Positions 1 to 10,610 of a DNA stretch of 64,000 nt are shown piece by piece; within the stretch, counting starts at the first letter, position 1; every line of letters starts with the position of its first letter. The DNA comes from Chara braunii. Taxonomy: Eukaryota > Streptophyta > Charophyceae > Charales > Characeae. Location of the stretch: positions 446,920 through 510,919 of the forward strand of contig BFEA01000138.1 in the NCBI GenBank assembly GCA_003427395.1, written 5' to 3'. The position numbers were made by a program, and so were the translations under genes. Below the pieces are notes generated by a model. It did not search any database, was not told the DNA's origin, and was given only the letters and a program-made list of their open reading frames with translations.

Positions 1-744
1 AATAGGATAGCAAAAAAAAAAACAAGAGTAGATATCCCATGAACAAAGGCATGGCTTCATCATTGGTTTGATATGAAGTACAAAAAATAATTAAAGGTAA
101 TAAAGTAGGTAATGTGGTGAAAAAGAAGAGACTAGTTTCACCGCGTTAAAAGAGCCTCTTCGAGCACAGGGCACGCGACCGATATATGGGAAAGGTACTA
201 GCGGGTCTGTTGAGCTAAAGGGACAATTTATCCAAGACTGGTCCTTAGTATCTACTCACAAAAGGTGTCGGCTTTCCAATAAATGGTTAAAATAGCCCTC
301 AGAGCCGTGACTGGGGTGTCTATGGGAAGTGGCCAGGACCATTGGTTGCTTCAGTGGTTGACATAGATTAAAAAAATAGGATAGCAAAAAAAACAACAAG
401 AGTAGATATCCCATGAATAAAGTCATGGCTTCATCATTGGTTTGATATGAAGTACAAAAAGTAATTAAAGGTAATAAAGTAGGTAATGTGGTGAAAAATA
501 AGCGACTAATTTCACCTCGTTAAAAGAGCCTTTTGGAGCATAGGGTCCGCGGCCGATATATGGGAAAGGTATTAGCGGGTCTGTTGAGCTAAAGGGACAA
601 TTTATCCAAGACTGGTCCTTAGTATCTACTCACAAAAGGTGCAGGTTTTCCAATAAGTGGTTAAAAGAACCCCTCAAAAGCCATAAATGGAGTGCCTATG
701 GGAAGTGGCCAGGACCATTGGCTGCTTTAGTGGTTCGGCACCCG
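1..744. repeat. 374-bp tandem duplication
   Basis: Two direct copies of a unit of about 374 bp start at 1 and 375. Both open with AATAGGATAGC and an A-run and close with the GGCCAGGACCATTGG block. They differ by scattered substitutions, so the duplication is not recent. Each copy holds a piece resembling the end of the AAACCACCAGTACTT inverted-repeat family (around 178-205 and 552-580). No coding potential was seen. Confidence 0.85.
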
Positions 745-823
745 GATGGTTAATCCCCCAACTCAAGGTTCTATTCCTGCGATTGACCAGTGTAGGGGAT
801 GGATGATGGTCATCATGTTATCC

Positions 824-977
824 AAACCACCAGTACTTCCCAGAGTCGTACCCGTTAATGCGTCATGGTTTTAGGAAATGCACGGGCTACTACAAGAGCG
901 CCCTCATTCATCCGACTAGAAATGTTTCTACTCTTTTTTTTCCCGCGGTCGATAGTTGGGTTGAGTACTGGTGGTTT
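824..977. mobile_element. MITE-like element, AAACCACCAGTACTT family
   Basis: The piece starts AAACCACCAGTACTT and ends AGTACTGGTGGTTT, a terminal inverted repeat of about 14 bp. A subterminal CGGTCGATAGTTGGG lies next to the right end and recurs in other copies. It is 154 bp long with no coding capacity. The target-site duplication is unclear because the flanks are TA-rich. Confidence 0.65.
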
Positions 978-1094
978 AACATTTTTAGCTCATCATGATT
1001 AAGCATGGGCAGGTGTCTTCGTGAATGCATCGGCACTCTTCACCAAGTCGTCATCGGAGTAATGCATTTTTTTTTATTTTTTTTTTTAATTTAT

Positions 1095-1253
1095 AAACCA
1101 CCAGTACCTTTGCCGCTTGGAAAATAGCGGGCCTCGGGTAGGCATCCGACCTTTGCAGCGGCCGAAACGAAACGACGGCCGCCGAGCAGATTTATCAATG
1201 GCAGTCGTCGTTGGGCCCGACCTCCGAAAATTCGGGAAAGGTACTAGTGGTTT
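1095..1253. mobile_element. MITE-like element, AAACCACCAGTACTT family
   Basis: The left end AAACCACCAGTACCTTTG and the right end CGGGAAAGGTACTAGTGGTTT are inverted copies of each other. This is the same family as the element at 824-977 but with a different interior. The pair sits 118 bp apart. Confidence 0.65.
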
Positions 1254-2089
1254 AACAACTTCCCGTATGGGATATAGGGGGCGTTGGTACGAGCAGACGC
1301 CTCTGTCTCCCCCAGGGAAGCTCCATCTATTGCTGGGGAGCAACAAGGGTCCGGCGTCTCTAACTCAAAAACCATTCCAATCGCGTTGAGTTATTTCTGG
1401 ATGTCTTCCAACTTGCCAGCATTGATTACCCTTAAGACGGGGGTTGATAGGGTGAGAAAGTCAAATTTTTCATTTGTTTGGTTTTAACACTCAAATACGG
1501 AGGTAAACAGGTTTTCATCCTTGCTGTTGGGCACCCGAACTATGTGACCATCTAACCCTCCTGCACTCGTTGTGAATATCTCTCCATCACTCTACTCCAT
1601 ACCACTGGAGATCCACCATTGATAGACCATGAGGCAGAAAGGGGTCGGGGAAGCCCAAGGGGAAGCGGAGCGGTATTGCTGCATCAACCTTAGTCCAGTC
1701 CTTAAAGCAGATGATATAGTATTGTCTCATATTATCCTATCCGCATTCTAGGAGGCTTCCTCCTTCCCAACGAACATAAGACATTCTGCCCCCCTAGTCA
1801 CTTCCCAACCAATCTCTTGAGAATTGCTTCATAGCGTGTGTTATGTCCTTTATGAATTTGATCTAGTCCGCAGAAAACCAACATATGTCTGTGTAGGATC
1901 CTCAGAGACTATATGTGAAACAACTTCAGGCGGTTAGTATAGTCGCCTTGAAACAAGTTGAAGGTAGAGTCCGTGCTATGTAGAGATACATAGAGTGCTA
2001 CTAGTGTATGTATACTGAGCAACAACAGGCTCGAGCGGGCTAGTGGCCAACATAACAATTAGAACGCCGTGAGACAGTTCGGTTCCTAT
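1254..2089. other. No recognisable feature
   Basis: Short open frames only, none with recognisable protein similarity. No inverted or tandem repeats of note were seen between the second MITE and the end of the LINE remnant. Confidence 0.5.
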
Positions 2090-5000
2090 CTACCATTGTT
2101 ATAATTCACGGTCTGCCTTTGTATTGAAAGTTCAACATATTGTTTGATTAGCTTAGTCTTTTCCTAGCCCGCGAGTCTTACTTTTTCAATCGATAATATA
2201 CATTGTTTCCTCCAAAGAGCCCAAATAACGGCCCTCTTCCCAATCTTGAACATGTTCTCTTCAAAAGTATTGTTCATAGGGGAGAGCCATGTTTCACACA
2301 ACAGTCTTCTCAAGTCCCACGGCCCCTAAGTGCCCAACAACCTCCAAATCCTATTTCACCTAGCTAAGTAAGGATCGCCCCTGGACAGTGCAAGAAAATG
2401 TGCTTTGTAGTCTCAGGGAGCTTGCGGGCAGGACAGGCTGTTAGACAGGACATGCACCATGTTGTGGCTAAACCTTTTTGTTCCAAATATATGCGATCAA
2501 TCAGCCAATCATTTGTGGGGAGGCAGCGATGCTCTATCCGCCAGTACAACGAGACCATCTTTTTCGGTCAGGCCTTTGTAGCAGTGAACCACCGGATGGG
2601 GTGGAGGCAGTCACTTCCCACTGTCAGATGGGACAGCGCTCCCGAACGATGCTCTTAAGGTCAACCTGAGGCCTGAGAAGCCGATATGTAGCTTTCACAG
2701 ACAGATTGAACAGTTTCTTGATTTTTTCGGATCTTGTTCTGGGGGACATATTTCATTGTCTTTCGAGAGGGTCAATAGGGATTTTGGCGAGCGGGGTTCC
2801 TGGGAGAAAAGCTACCTATTCTTCTTGTTCCCTCACTACCCTACTTTTGTATAAGTCCACCTTCTGCCACCTTCTCTTCTGATCATGCGGATGTCTTACG
2901 AACCGATTATCTGATTTTCGGCGGAAGAGAATTACCAACACTTCTTCCTCTCGTGCTTCCATCGCCCTACCTATTCTCATTGATTCCCGCCGTTGCTACC
3001 CACTCCCCTTTCCAGAATTCCGGCCCCCCTCGCAAAATACGCACCCAATCCAAGGGATGAAAAAATTCAATTGAACAAGATTTTGTTCAATGTGTTGACA
3101 GTGCTTCAAGATAGACCTCAATTGTTGTCCAGTTTTCCATTTTCTTTTGTCACCATCCCATGCGTCACCAATTTTTTTGGCACCTCTCCTCACCCAATAG
3201 TTCCATGAGGGGATAGAGAGACAATATACTCTCCCATTTGGGCGAGTGACGCTTGTGTTGTCGAAAACAATTGTCCCGCCACTTCTTCCCATCTGTCCAG
3301 TGTTCGTTTATAGCGAGAGTCGACGCCTTGTGCTCAGACCCTTTAGCAAAAAATCATCCTTGGTCAAGTCTGTTCTGGTCATCGCACGATAAGATACCTC
3401 GTGGGTTTTAAAATATCGCGGAATAGTCCCCCTCGATCCACATGCGCCGGTTGCCGCGGGCATCACCAACTGAACGAGACGCAGACGAAACCCAAGAGAC
3501 AGAGGACAGTAGCCTTCACAGCCCACAAATGCAGCGAAACCGCAACGCAACGCGATCGGTCACGGTGTGCAGCATACCGAGACCACAGCATGGGGGACAC
3601 GACGGACACAAGAGCGCATTCCAACAAGTCTGGCGGATGATGGGCCCAACCTCGTGGTCCTTTAACTAAGACAGGGGATGCACCTCCCGGGGGGTTTGGG
3701 GGGCCGATCTTGTGATCTGTTCCAAAGCCATGGCTCACAGTGGAAGGAGGGGAGTAAATATGAGATGAGTCTCTTAATCTATTGTATTGTCAATGTTGTG
3801 ATCCGTATGATAGGATCCAAAATCCCTGAACCCTCTTTGTCCTTTGGTTGAATGATTATTGAACACATCACTTTATTAATAACGTTAGGGAACCTACTAT
3901 CCCCTCTCCATAGTAGCACGCCCACTTGTCTCTTTAAAGCTTTAACTACTTCCTTTCTCAGGGCCCATATTCCCGACCCGTACCAGAGCGAACCCAAAAG
4001 TGTGTGTTTGTCATTCCACTGGGTATTTTTGTCAAGCGCAGTTTTCAAAATAAAATCATCTAAATTTGTCATCATGATGCCCTATACTCTAACGGGCGTC
4101 GTTTCCGCCACCCATTTGACCTGCGACAGCTTAGGGGGCGCACGCCTTGGTGATCGATCCACCAACCAAGTGTGCTGCTTCCCCAATTAATTGTCTTGTC
4201 TGATAATGCCGTAAACATGCCCCTCAGCCTCCTGATTTCCTCCATATTCTCAGGGGAAGCATCCATCATTACTGTTAAGTCGTTTGGGAACATAAAGCAG
4301 ACGGGGATCGCTTCCTCAAGCCTGGGGCCTCCAGACTTCCTCCATATTCTCAGGGGAAGCATCCATCATGACTATTAAGTCGTTTGGGAACATAGAGCAG
4401 AGGGGATCGCTTCCTCAGGCATGTGGGCAACCTGGAGTTTTTTTATATCCTTATTAGTTTGAAGGTTTGCAGTTAGTGCTTCCATCACTATTATGAGTGA
4501 GAAGGGGGTCAAAGGATCCCCTTGACGAATTTGGAGAGAAATTTTCAGCACTAACACCTTATTAAATTAGATCTTGGATCCGAGTGGTGGCATTGCGATG
4601 AAAAACCGCAATCCATCTTCAAAAATTAAGACTAAAATTCATAATTTTTTCATGCATTTATCCAGGTAGTTCCGCTCTAAATGGTTGTAGGCTTTGAAAG
4701 CGATGACGATAACCGTTGCGTTATATTTATCTTGTATAGTTGGCCTCAAGGCCTCATTTACTAGTAAGATATTATCCCAAATCCTCCGACCTTTCATAAA
4801 CCTCATTTCTGCAGGGTGGATCAAGTCATCCAAAACAAGGATTAAACAGTTCACCAGAGCCTTTGCGAGCGTTTTGTACACCACTGTCAACAAAGTCATG
4901 GAACGATACTTCCTAATATCCATCTTATATTTTTTTTATGGAGGAAATTAAGAACCCCTTGGCCCACCAATTCCCCCATACTGCCTGTCTCCCACACATG

Positions 5001-5235
5001 GTGATAATACTTCATGAGATCCAGAGCCATCTGATCCCCAAGCATTTCCCAAAACTCCTTCGAAAATCTATCGAGGCCAGGTGTCTTCTCCTCTTCCATC
5101 TAACTCAGTGCAGTCCGAATTTCTTATTGGGAGAGTTGTCCATCTAATTGTTCTTTCAGAGGAGCCGACAAATATTTGGTCATTGCTTTCAGAAAATCCG
5201 CAATCTTCTCATCTCTAAAGTTCATAGATCGTTAG
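2090..5235 (-). pseudogene. Degenerate plant-type LINE reverse transcriptase
   Basis: Reading leftwards on the minus strand, fragments follow the normal order of a plant L1-type ORF2. The pre-RT region carries KTPGLDRFSKEFW (about 5060). Next come the RT blocks with HPAEMRFMKGRRIWDN and IVIAFKAYNHLERN (4640-4920; families usually have F-x-KAYD-x-L). IRQGDPLTPFSLIIVMEAL is at 4500-4550. The catalytic box reads FPND where FADD is expected (4280-4400). The post-RT region is at 3780-4075 and 2996-3292, and the zinc-binding C-terminal region with CLPTNDWL and ETTKHIFLHC is at 2364-2558. Stops and frameshifts separate every block, so it is dead. The endonuclease domain was not found, which suggests 5' truncation near 5235. 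Confidence 0.85.
4236..4420. repeat. 100-bp tandem duplication inside the LINE
   Basis: The block starting TTCCTCCATATTCTCAGGGG occurs at 4237 and again at 4337, with few differences over about 85 bp. It duplicates the degenerate catalytic box of the LINE RT, so this part of the pseudogene is present twice. The duplication therefore happened after the insertion. Confidence 0.85.
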
Positions 5236-5499
5236 TAACATCTTGAGGTAAGAAGGTCCTCAAAACAGGACCTCGCCACCTATACTCATCGGGGGGTGGA
5301 GGTTACCACATTGTCACCTCCTTGCTGAGGGTCTAAAAGACCCTGGGAAAGGACCCTCTTGAATCAGGGTCACAAGGCGGTCCCTAGAATCAGGGTCAGA
5401 ATTGTGGTTAAGGGTGATGTGCTGGATCAAGAGCATGTGTGCAAGAGAATGTAGTATGCGGTGTTGCGCGTGAATGAGTACGCTGCAGCGATGCAGAAG

Positions 5500-5895
5500 T
5501 GAGTTCGATATCAGAACGGGTATGGTTCCTCTTTCGAACACCGTGTTACGGATACAGTGGTTACTATGCTTGGTCCAGAGATGGATATCATGACTGGCAT
5601 GGTTCCCATTTTGAACATTGTGTCATGACCGCAGTGGTTATGATGCTTGGCTCTTGAGGCCAATAATGCCTGTTCAAATCTATGTGTTGTCATGTGGACG
5701 GATCCAGGGCTGTGGAAGTATTGCTTACAAGACACACCTACTTCCTATGGTTGTGTTTTTCAACATCATGCCATGACTACAACGGTCACGGTTGCGCGCT
5801 TGGCTCTTGAGGCCAAGGGTGCCCGTCTCAATCCATGTGCTGTCATGCGGAGGGATCCGAGATTGTGCAAGTATTGCTCACAAGACTCACAACTA
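5500..5895. repeat. Degenerate direct repeats, 80-150 bp
   Basis: CATGACC..TTGGCTCTTGAGGCC with the following ATGTGCTGTCATG..GGATCC block occurs at 5624 and 5772 (period about 148). A shorter block GATATCA..GG.ATGGTTCC occurs at about 5505 and 5585. The copies are diverged. The sequence around them (5236-5500 and 5900-6190) holds nothing I recognise. Confidence 0.6.
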
Positions 5896-6431
5896 CTACC
5901 CAAACAAGTATCCTTCAGTTCGTTATTGTGAACGATTTACTTGCATTATTCGGCATACACCCCCGATGAAAGTCCAATGCATAGCAGACAAAAACACATC
6001 GTACAACGATTCAAATCCTGAAAGCGAGTTGGAACCATCATTACGTAGGGCACATAAGATATCATCATCTTCCTTAACGTCGTGATGGCCAAATTGTGCA
6101 TGGCTTCAAGTGCAGTTGTACTCATCCTTCAAAGCTCTTGATACAACTCGGAATCTTCACCCGGATGCGCGCTTTTACTCATGTATGCAGAAAAATTATT
6201 TTGTCGTTAAATGTAAACTAATACTATGTAATTCATGTTGTTTCAAGAACTCTGTTAGCAAAGCCTTTTGAGAACTCATGAGTTGTTGTAATTCCGAAAC
6301 AACAGATTCGCTTCTTGCTTCAGAAGTAACCTCGCACATTTCACCAAAAGTTTTTTGACTAAATAAAACAAAACCCACAAAACTAAAAGCTACTAAAATT
6401 TCTTCATTATAAACTAAAATTTATTTTGAAC

Positions 6432-6902
6432 TTAGCACACTGAATAGTAAAATGTCCAATAGAACGAATTCACGCATTCTGATTTTTGTTTCTTCTTTGT
6501 CCAGACTTTAAAAGTCTGTATTGCCCTCGAAAAACATAAATCCGTAAGAAACCCAACAGGACTGGGCTTTGACAAGTTAAAAGTTTCCATTATCCAACAA
6601 AAGTCGTTTCTAAAATATTTGGAGGAGTGTTGAACCTTTTGGCACACACATAAACACTCTGCCCTTAAATAAATCGATTGGTTTAATAACGGTTTGTTCT
6701 TCCTTAATAAAAAATATAAGGAATATTCATTGCAATTGGCTTCTCGTACATGAACGTGAAATTGTGTTTCTTCAACAATTACAGCAACCGCAACATAAAG
6801 AACAATGGGAGGATGCACATGTATAGTCCCATAATCAGTCAGACGCATCGTCCTCACATCAACAATTGAGATTCTTTGCGATCCAACAATGGGAAGGCGC
6901 AC
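6432..6902 (-). CDS. Unassigned open frame, 156 codons
   Basis: This is the longest open frame in the AT-rich stretch 6.2-7.0 kb. I see no conserved motif, signal peptide or recognisable domain, and the composition (many Cys, Val and Ser) does not argue strongly for coding. It may be a chance frame or the remains of a transposon protein. It lies just left of mitochondrial-like DNA. Confidence 0.15.
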   Translation of the reverse strand: MRLPIVGSQRISIVDVRTMRLTDYGTIHVHPPIVLYVAVAVIVEETQFHVHVREANCNEYSLYFLLRKNKPLLNQSIYLRAECLCVCQKVQHSSKYFRNDFCWIMETFNLSKPSPVGFLTDLCFSRAIQTFKVWTKKKQKSECVNSFYWTFYYSVC

Positions 6903-7029
6903 ATATTACGGGTAGACTAGCAATAGATCCCTCGGTCTGATATTTTTCTAGGCTGCCCCTAACGCGTGTGTCGTCGTCTTCCCATCGTTTGATCGTGAAA
7001 AATTTTACAAGTCTCAACCGAGGAAAAAC

Positions 7030-7245
7030 CATGATTCTTGTTAAATGCTATGAATTTCATTACGATTATTTTTAACATGCGTGGTCAAGGAACAACAATG
7101 CATACATTACCTCTATTTGTTTGGTTTGTACTAAACTTTTTAGCAGGTCCTATTACTATGATATTAACTGATAGAAATTTCAATACCACTTTTTTTTTAT
7201 CCAGCAAGATGGGGGAATTTTCTTATTGTAGCATGTGGTAATTAT
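7030..7245 (+). pseudogene. cox1: Mitochondrial cox1 fragment (NUMT)
   Basis: The plus-strand translation carries the signature of cytochrome c oxidase subunit I around helices [38 protein letters not shown]. About a dozen residues normally present between LPLFVW and LAG are missing, and the frame degrades after NTTFF. It is therefore a decayed organelle-derived fragment and not a working gene. A second mitochondrial-type piece (SSU rRNA) lies 1.1 kb to the right. Confidence 0.85.
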
Positions 7246-7895
7246 CCACTGTTTTACGTCACTCTCTCACCAAAATGCAAATAGCAAACTTCAAGCTTGA
7301 AACTGGTGCAGTACAATACGAGACAAAATTCAATGTGGATACCCAAAACGTAAAAATGATTTAGCTATGAAATCATTAAAAACCTTATCAAATAACCATC
7401 GCTTGTTCAAAAAACAATAGCACTTCGTGCCTAGTGTCATTACCCAATTGTAAAAGATTAAAAAAAATCTTCAAGTGGAAAACGAACTTTCAGGCAACCG
7501 TCAGGTTGAAGTTCTATGTAGAAACAATTTCAAACAACACTTCCATCGAGGTCGGGGCCCTCACAATATTCGATAATCTTCCTTTTTTTACTTTACTCGG
7601 ATGTAACCGACAACCATTCTGAGCACTTTGACATCCATTGCACTTTTATCTGATATTTGTTAATCTTCCTTTTTTTACTTCACTCCATTCTTGTTTTTTA
7701 ACTAAGCCACTGTCACGAATTTAGTTTGAAAATCCGTTTTTGTCGATGTTGTGGCAAACCCACGAATGTCGTGAATGTTTACAACCTCGCCTTAGGGTCG
7801 GGGGGGAATGTGTTTCATTCGAGGGATCCATAAACAGGACTTCAACCTTAAATTGTGACACTGCCCTAGTTTCCCTTTTCTTTTTTTGACATCTA
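7246..7895. other. Unassigned AT-rich DNA between organelle-like pieces
   Basis: No supported gene. It may contain more mitochondrial spacer DNA, since cox1 and rRNA fragments lie on both sides, but I recognise no further organelle gene. Confidence 0.4.
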
Positions 7896-8150
7896 CGCCG
7901 GAACGAGTGTTTTCCACTCCATTGTTTTGGACTGAATGAAACTACTTCTTTTATTTCTGTCAGGCAGTGTTTTGTGAGTTTCTTCTTGCATTGGTCACGA
8001 TCGGCTACGGTAGTTGTATTTGTTGATGTGGACTGACATGTTTTTTGTGCAGGTTCTAGGAACCCCGACCGACCCTCCCGTGGGTGACAGATGCGGCGCG
8101 AGGCATAGGGTTCGGACGGCGTGCCGACAAACCCCTTCTACCGGTCGACA
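7896..8150 (+). repeat. Inverted terminal 250 bp of the LTR
   Basis: Read on the plus strand this is the reverse complement of 23472-23720, the outer end of the right LTR, at roughly 93% identity by eye. It ends exactly at the LTR terminus (CCGGTCGACA at 8141-8150). The matching direct copy is absent from the left LTR, which starts at the internal edge of this segment. The simplest reading is that the end of the left LTR was inverted during a rearrangement. It could instead be the stub of a second element in the opposite orientation. Confidence 0.8.
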
Positions 8151-8369
8151 CCGTGTGCTAGCGATTTAAACGGGGTAGCATAAGTCTAACTATCCACATT
8201 CCCATCCTCGAATTTAATGATGGTTTCCATTCCACTGGGTTGGTGACGAGTTTGAGTTGGCTATGTTATGTTAGACATAACAATAAACCTACTTTCTTTG
8301 TATATGGGCACCTAGTGATGTGAGAGAGGGATTTTTTCTTTAAGAACCTCGAAACATTTCACTGCAGGG

Positions 8370-8632
8370 TTGCCCTCGTTATGGGACTTGAGCCAACATC
8401 TAACGATACGAGCTGACGAAAGTCATGCAACACCTATATCGAGTTAAAGTACATCTCTTACGAGGAGTTTCTTTCATATGTTAAGGGATGGTAAGGTTTT
8501 GTGCGTTGTATCGGATTAAACCGCATGCTCCGCCGCTTGTGCAGACCCCTGTCAGTTCCTTTGAGTTTCAGCCTTTCGAATGTACTTCCCAGGCGGAGTG
8601 TTTAAGGAGTTACCTAGGTTTATCGTCGAATC
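8370..8632 (-). pseudogene. Mitochondrial-type SSU rRNA fragment (NUMT)
   Basis: The minus strand matches the 3' half of 16S-type rRNA, around the 900-1100 region in E. coli numbering. Conserved plus-strand blocks are CGTTATGGGACTTGAGCC, ACGAGCTGACGA, TTAAACCGCATGCTCC, CCGCTTGTGCAGACCCC, CAATTCCTTTGAGTTT-like (here CAGTTCCTTTGAGTTTC) and CCCAGGCGGAGTGTTTAA. CCGCATGCTCC and GGCGGAGTGTTTAA favour a mitochondrial source over a plastid one. Only about 260 bp are present and the right edge abuts the LTR directly. Confidence 0.85.
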
Positions 8633-8940
8633 ACCCCCCCTCAGCCGTACACCTCGCTCCTCTGTCTGGGAAGTCTGTCTGAGTCCCTACAGATCTAGTC
8701 AACAAGCGTCGCCTAATCCTCCTCTCGATTGTCTCCTGTATCGTGCCCGTCGATCCCAAGGGACCGTGCTCGAGCTCTCGGTGTCTGACGTGGCCTCCCT
8801 TGCCCATCGAGGCCAGAGCTCCAGATCTACGGTGACCATACCCTCGCGCAGTCGCTCTGTCAGGGAGGTGATCGTCCAGGTCGGTCTAGCTCAGGCGTCC
8901 TGGTCGGTCTAGCTCAGGCGCCCTCTTCAGAAGGGCCCGA

Positions 8941-9170
8941 CTCAGATGGTACCTGTTCAAAAAGCCCGCTTCAGATCGTACCTCTTCTGAAGGCCCGCTT
9001 CGGATCGTACCTCTTCGGAAGGCCCGCTTCGGGTTGTACCTCTTCGGAAGGCCCGCCTCGGGTTGTACCTCTTCGGAAGGCCCGCTTCGGGTTGTACCTC
9101 TTTGGAAGGCCCGCTTCGAGTTGTACCTTCGGAAGGCCCGCTTCGGGTTGTACCTCTTCGGAATAGTGAC
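8941..9170. repeat. 29-bp tandem array in left LTR
   Basis: About seven copies of a 29-bp unit, CCCGCTTCGGGTTGTACC plus TCTTCGGAAGG, with small differences between copies. The matching array is at 24001-24232 in the right LTR. Confidence 0.9.
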
Positions 9171-9690
9171 CCTTCGGTAAAAATACCTGCTCGGTGAAGT
9201 AACCACTCGGTAAAGTACCCACAAGGTAAAGTCTTCGCACGACGAAGTACCCGCTCGGTAATATGTCCGCTCGGTAAATGAGTCCGCTCGGTAGAAGTGT
9301 CCGCTCGATAAACGAGCCCTCCCGGTGAAAGGAACCCCCCCCGGTACAAGAAACCACCCGGTATATGTGCGGTCGGCAAGTGCCCACCCGATATTGTGCC
9401 CGTCCGGTAAAGTACCCGTCCGGTAAGATATTCGTCCGGTAAGTCTGTCCGCTCGGTAAGACGTCTCTCCGGTGAAATACCCGTCCGGTAAAGTATCCGT
9501 CCGGTAAGTCTGCCCGCGCGGTAAGTAAGTCCGACTCGTAAAATATCTGTCCTTAACCTGTTCGGTGAAAAACCCGTCCGGTAAGTGTGTCGCTCGGTGA
9601 AGTACCCTTCCGGTAAGTGTGTCGCCCGGTGAAGTACCCTTCTGGTAAGTGTGTCGCCCGGTAAGACACCCGTCCGGTAATCAACAGCCG
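9170..9690. repeat. Short CCGGTAA repeat array in left LTR
   Basis: Roughly thirty degenerate units of 15-20 bp, each containing a core like (C)CGTCCGGTAAGT or CGCTCGGTAAA. Spacing is irregular. The same array occurs at 24232-24745. Confidence 0.85.
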
Positions 9691-10059
9691 CGTTCCGTCC
9701 GACTCCTCAACTGTAACCAAAGGTTCCCGTCCGATCCGCTCAGTGGCCCTCCCGCGACCCCCAAGAAGCCCGCTTCGGCTGATGAGCACGCTCAACGAGA
9801 AGGGTAGTACAGTCCGGTAGTTCAGACAAGTGCTCAAAGGTACCACCTTGGGTGGCACTCGGGCACTGCAGGCAGTCCGCGTCCCATCTATGCTAGATGA
9901 GCAAAGGGCGGGAGCGCGTAGGCGTGCTCAAGATCCTCGGCTCTCTCTCTTCGCACGTGGATCCCCGGCTGTCTCTCCCTCTCTCTCCGTGCGAGGAGGC
10001 GTGAAGGAGGTCCCCTCTCTCGTACAGGGATGCGCGGTAGTGCGCGCGAACGTGCGCTG

Positions 10060-10610
10060 GCTAAGCGCGATCCCCCCCCCCCGACTCTCCCTCTCTCGTA
10101 CGTGCGCTGAGGGGCACGGTCGCGCGCAGGTGTGTGCAGGATCCCCCTGCTCTCCCTCTCTCGTCGCGTGCGCTGATGCGCACGGACGCGCGGATTCCCC
10201 CGCGGCTCTCTCTCTCCCGCGCGCTGGTGCGTGCGGATGTGTGTAGTCCCCCCTCGCGGCTCTCTCTCTCTCGCGCGCGCGCGCTGATGAGCACGGACGC
10301 GCGCAGGATTCCCTCGCGGCTCTCTCTCACTCTCGCGCGCTGATGCGCAGGGACGCGCGCAAGATTCCCCCGCGGCTCTCTCTCACTCGCGCACGGATAT
10401 GCGCGGACACGCGCAGCATTCCCCCGTGGCTCTCTCTCACTCGCGCGCAGGATTCTCCAGCGGCTCTCTCTATCCCTCGCACTGGCGCGCGCGGACGCGC
10501 GCAGGATTCCCCCGCGGCTCTCTCTCTCCCGCGCTGGCGTGCGCAGATGTGCGCAGGCCCCCTTCGACTCTCTCTCTCCCGCGCGCTAGCGCGCGCGGAT
10601 GTGCGCAGGA
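10060..10610. repeat. CpG-rich ~55-bp tandem array in left LTR
   Basis: About ten degenerate units containing GCGCTGATGCGCACGGACGC followed by GATTCCCCCGCGGCTCTCTC. It is extremely CG-rich with CT-runs. The matching array is at 25100-25625. Confidence 0.85.

Noticed and set aside
6432-6902. piggyBac or other transposase remnant
   Set aside because: I looked for DDE-type motifs in this frame and its surroundings and found none.
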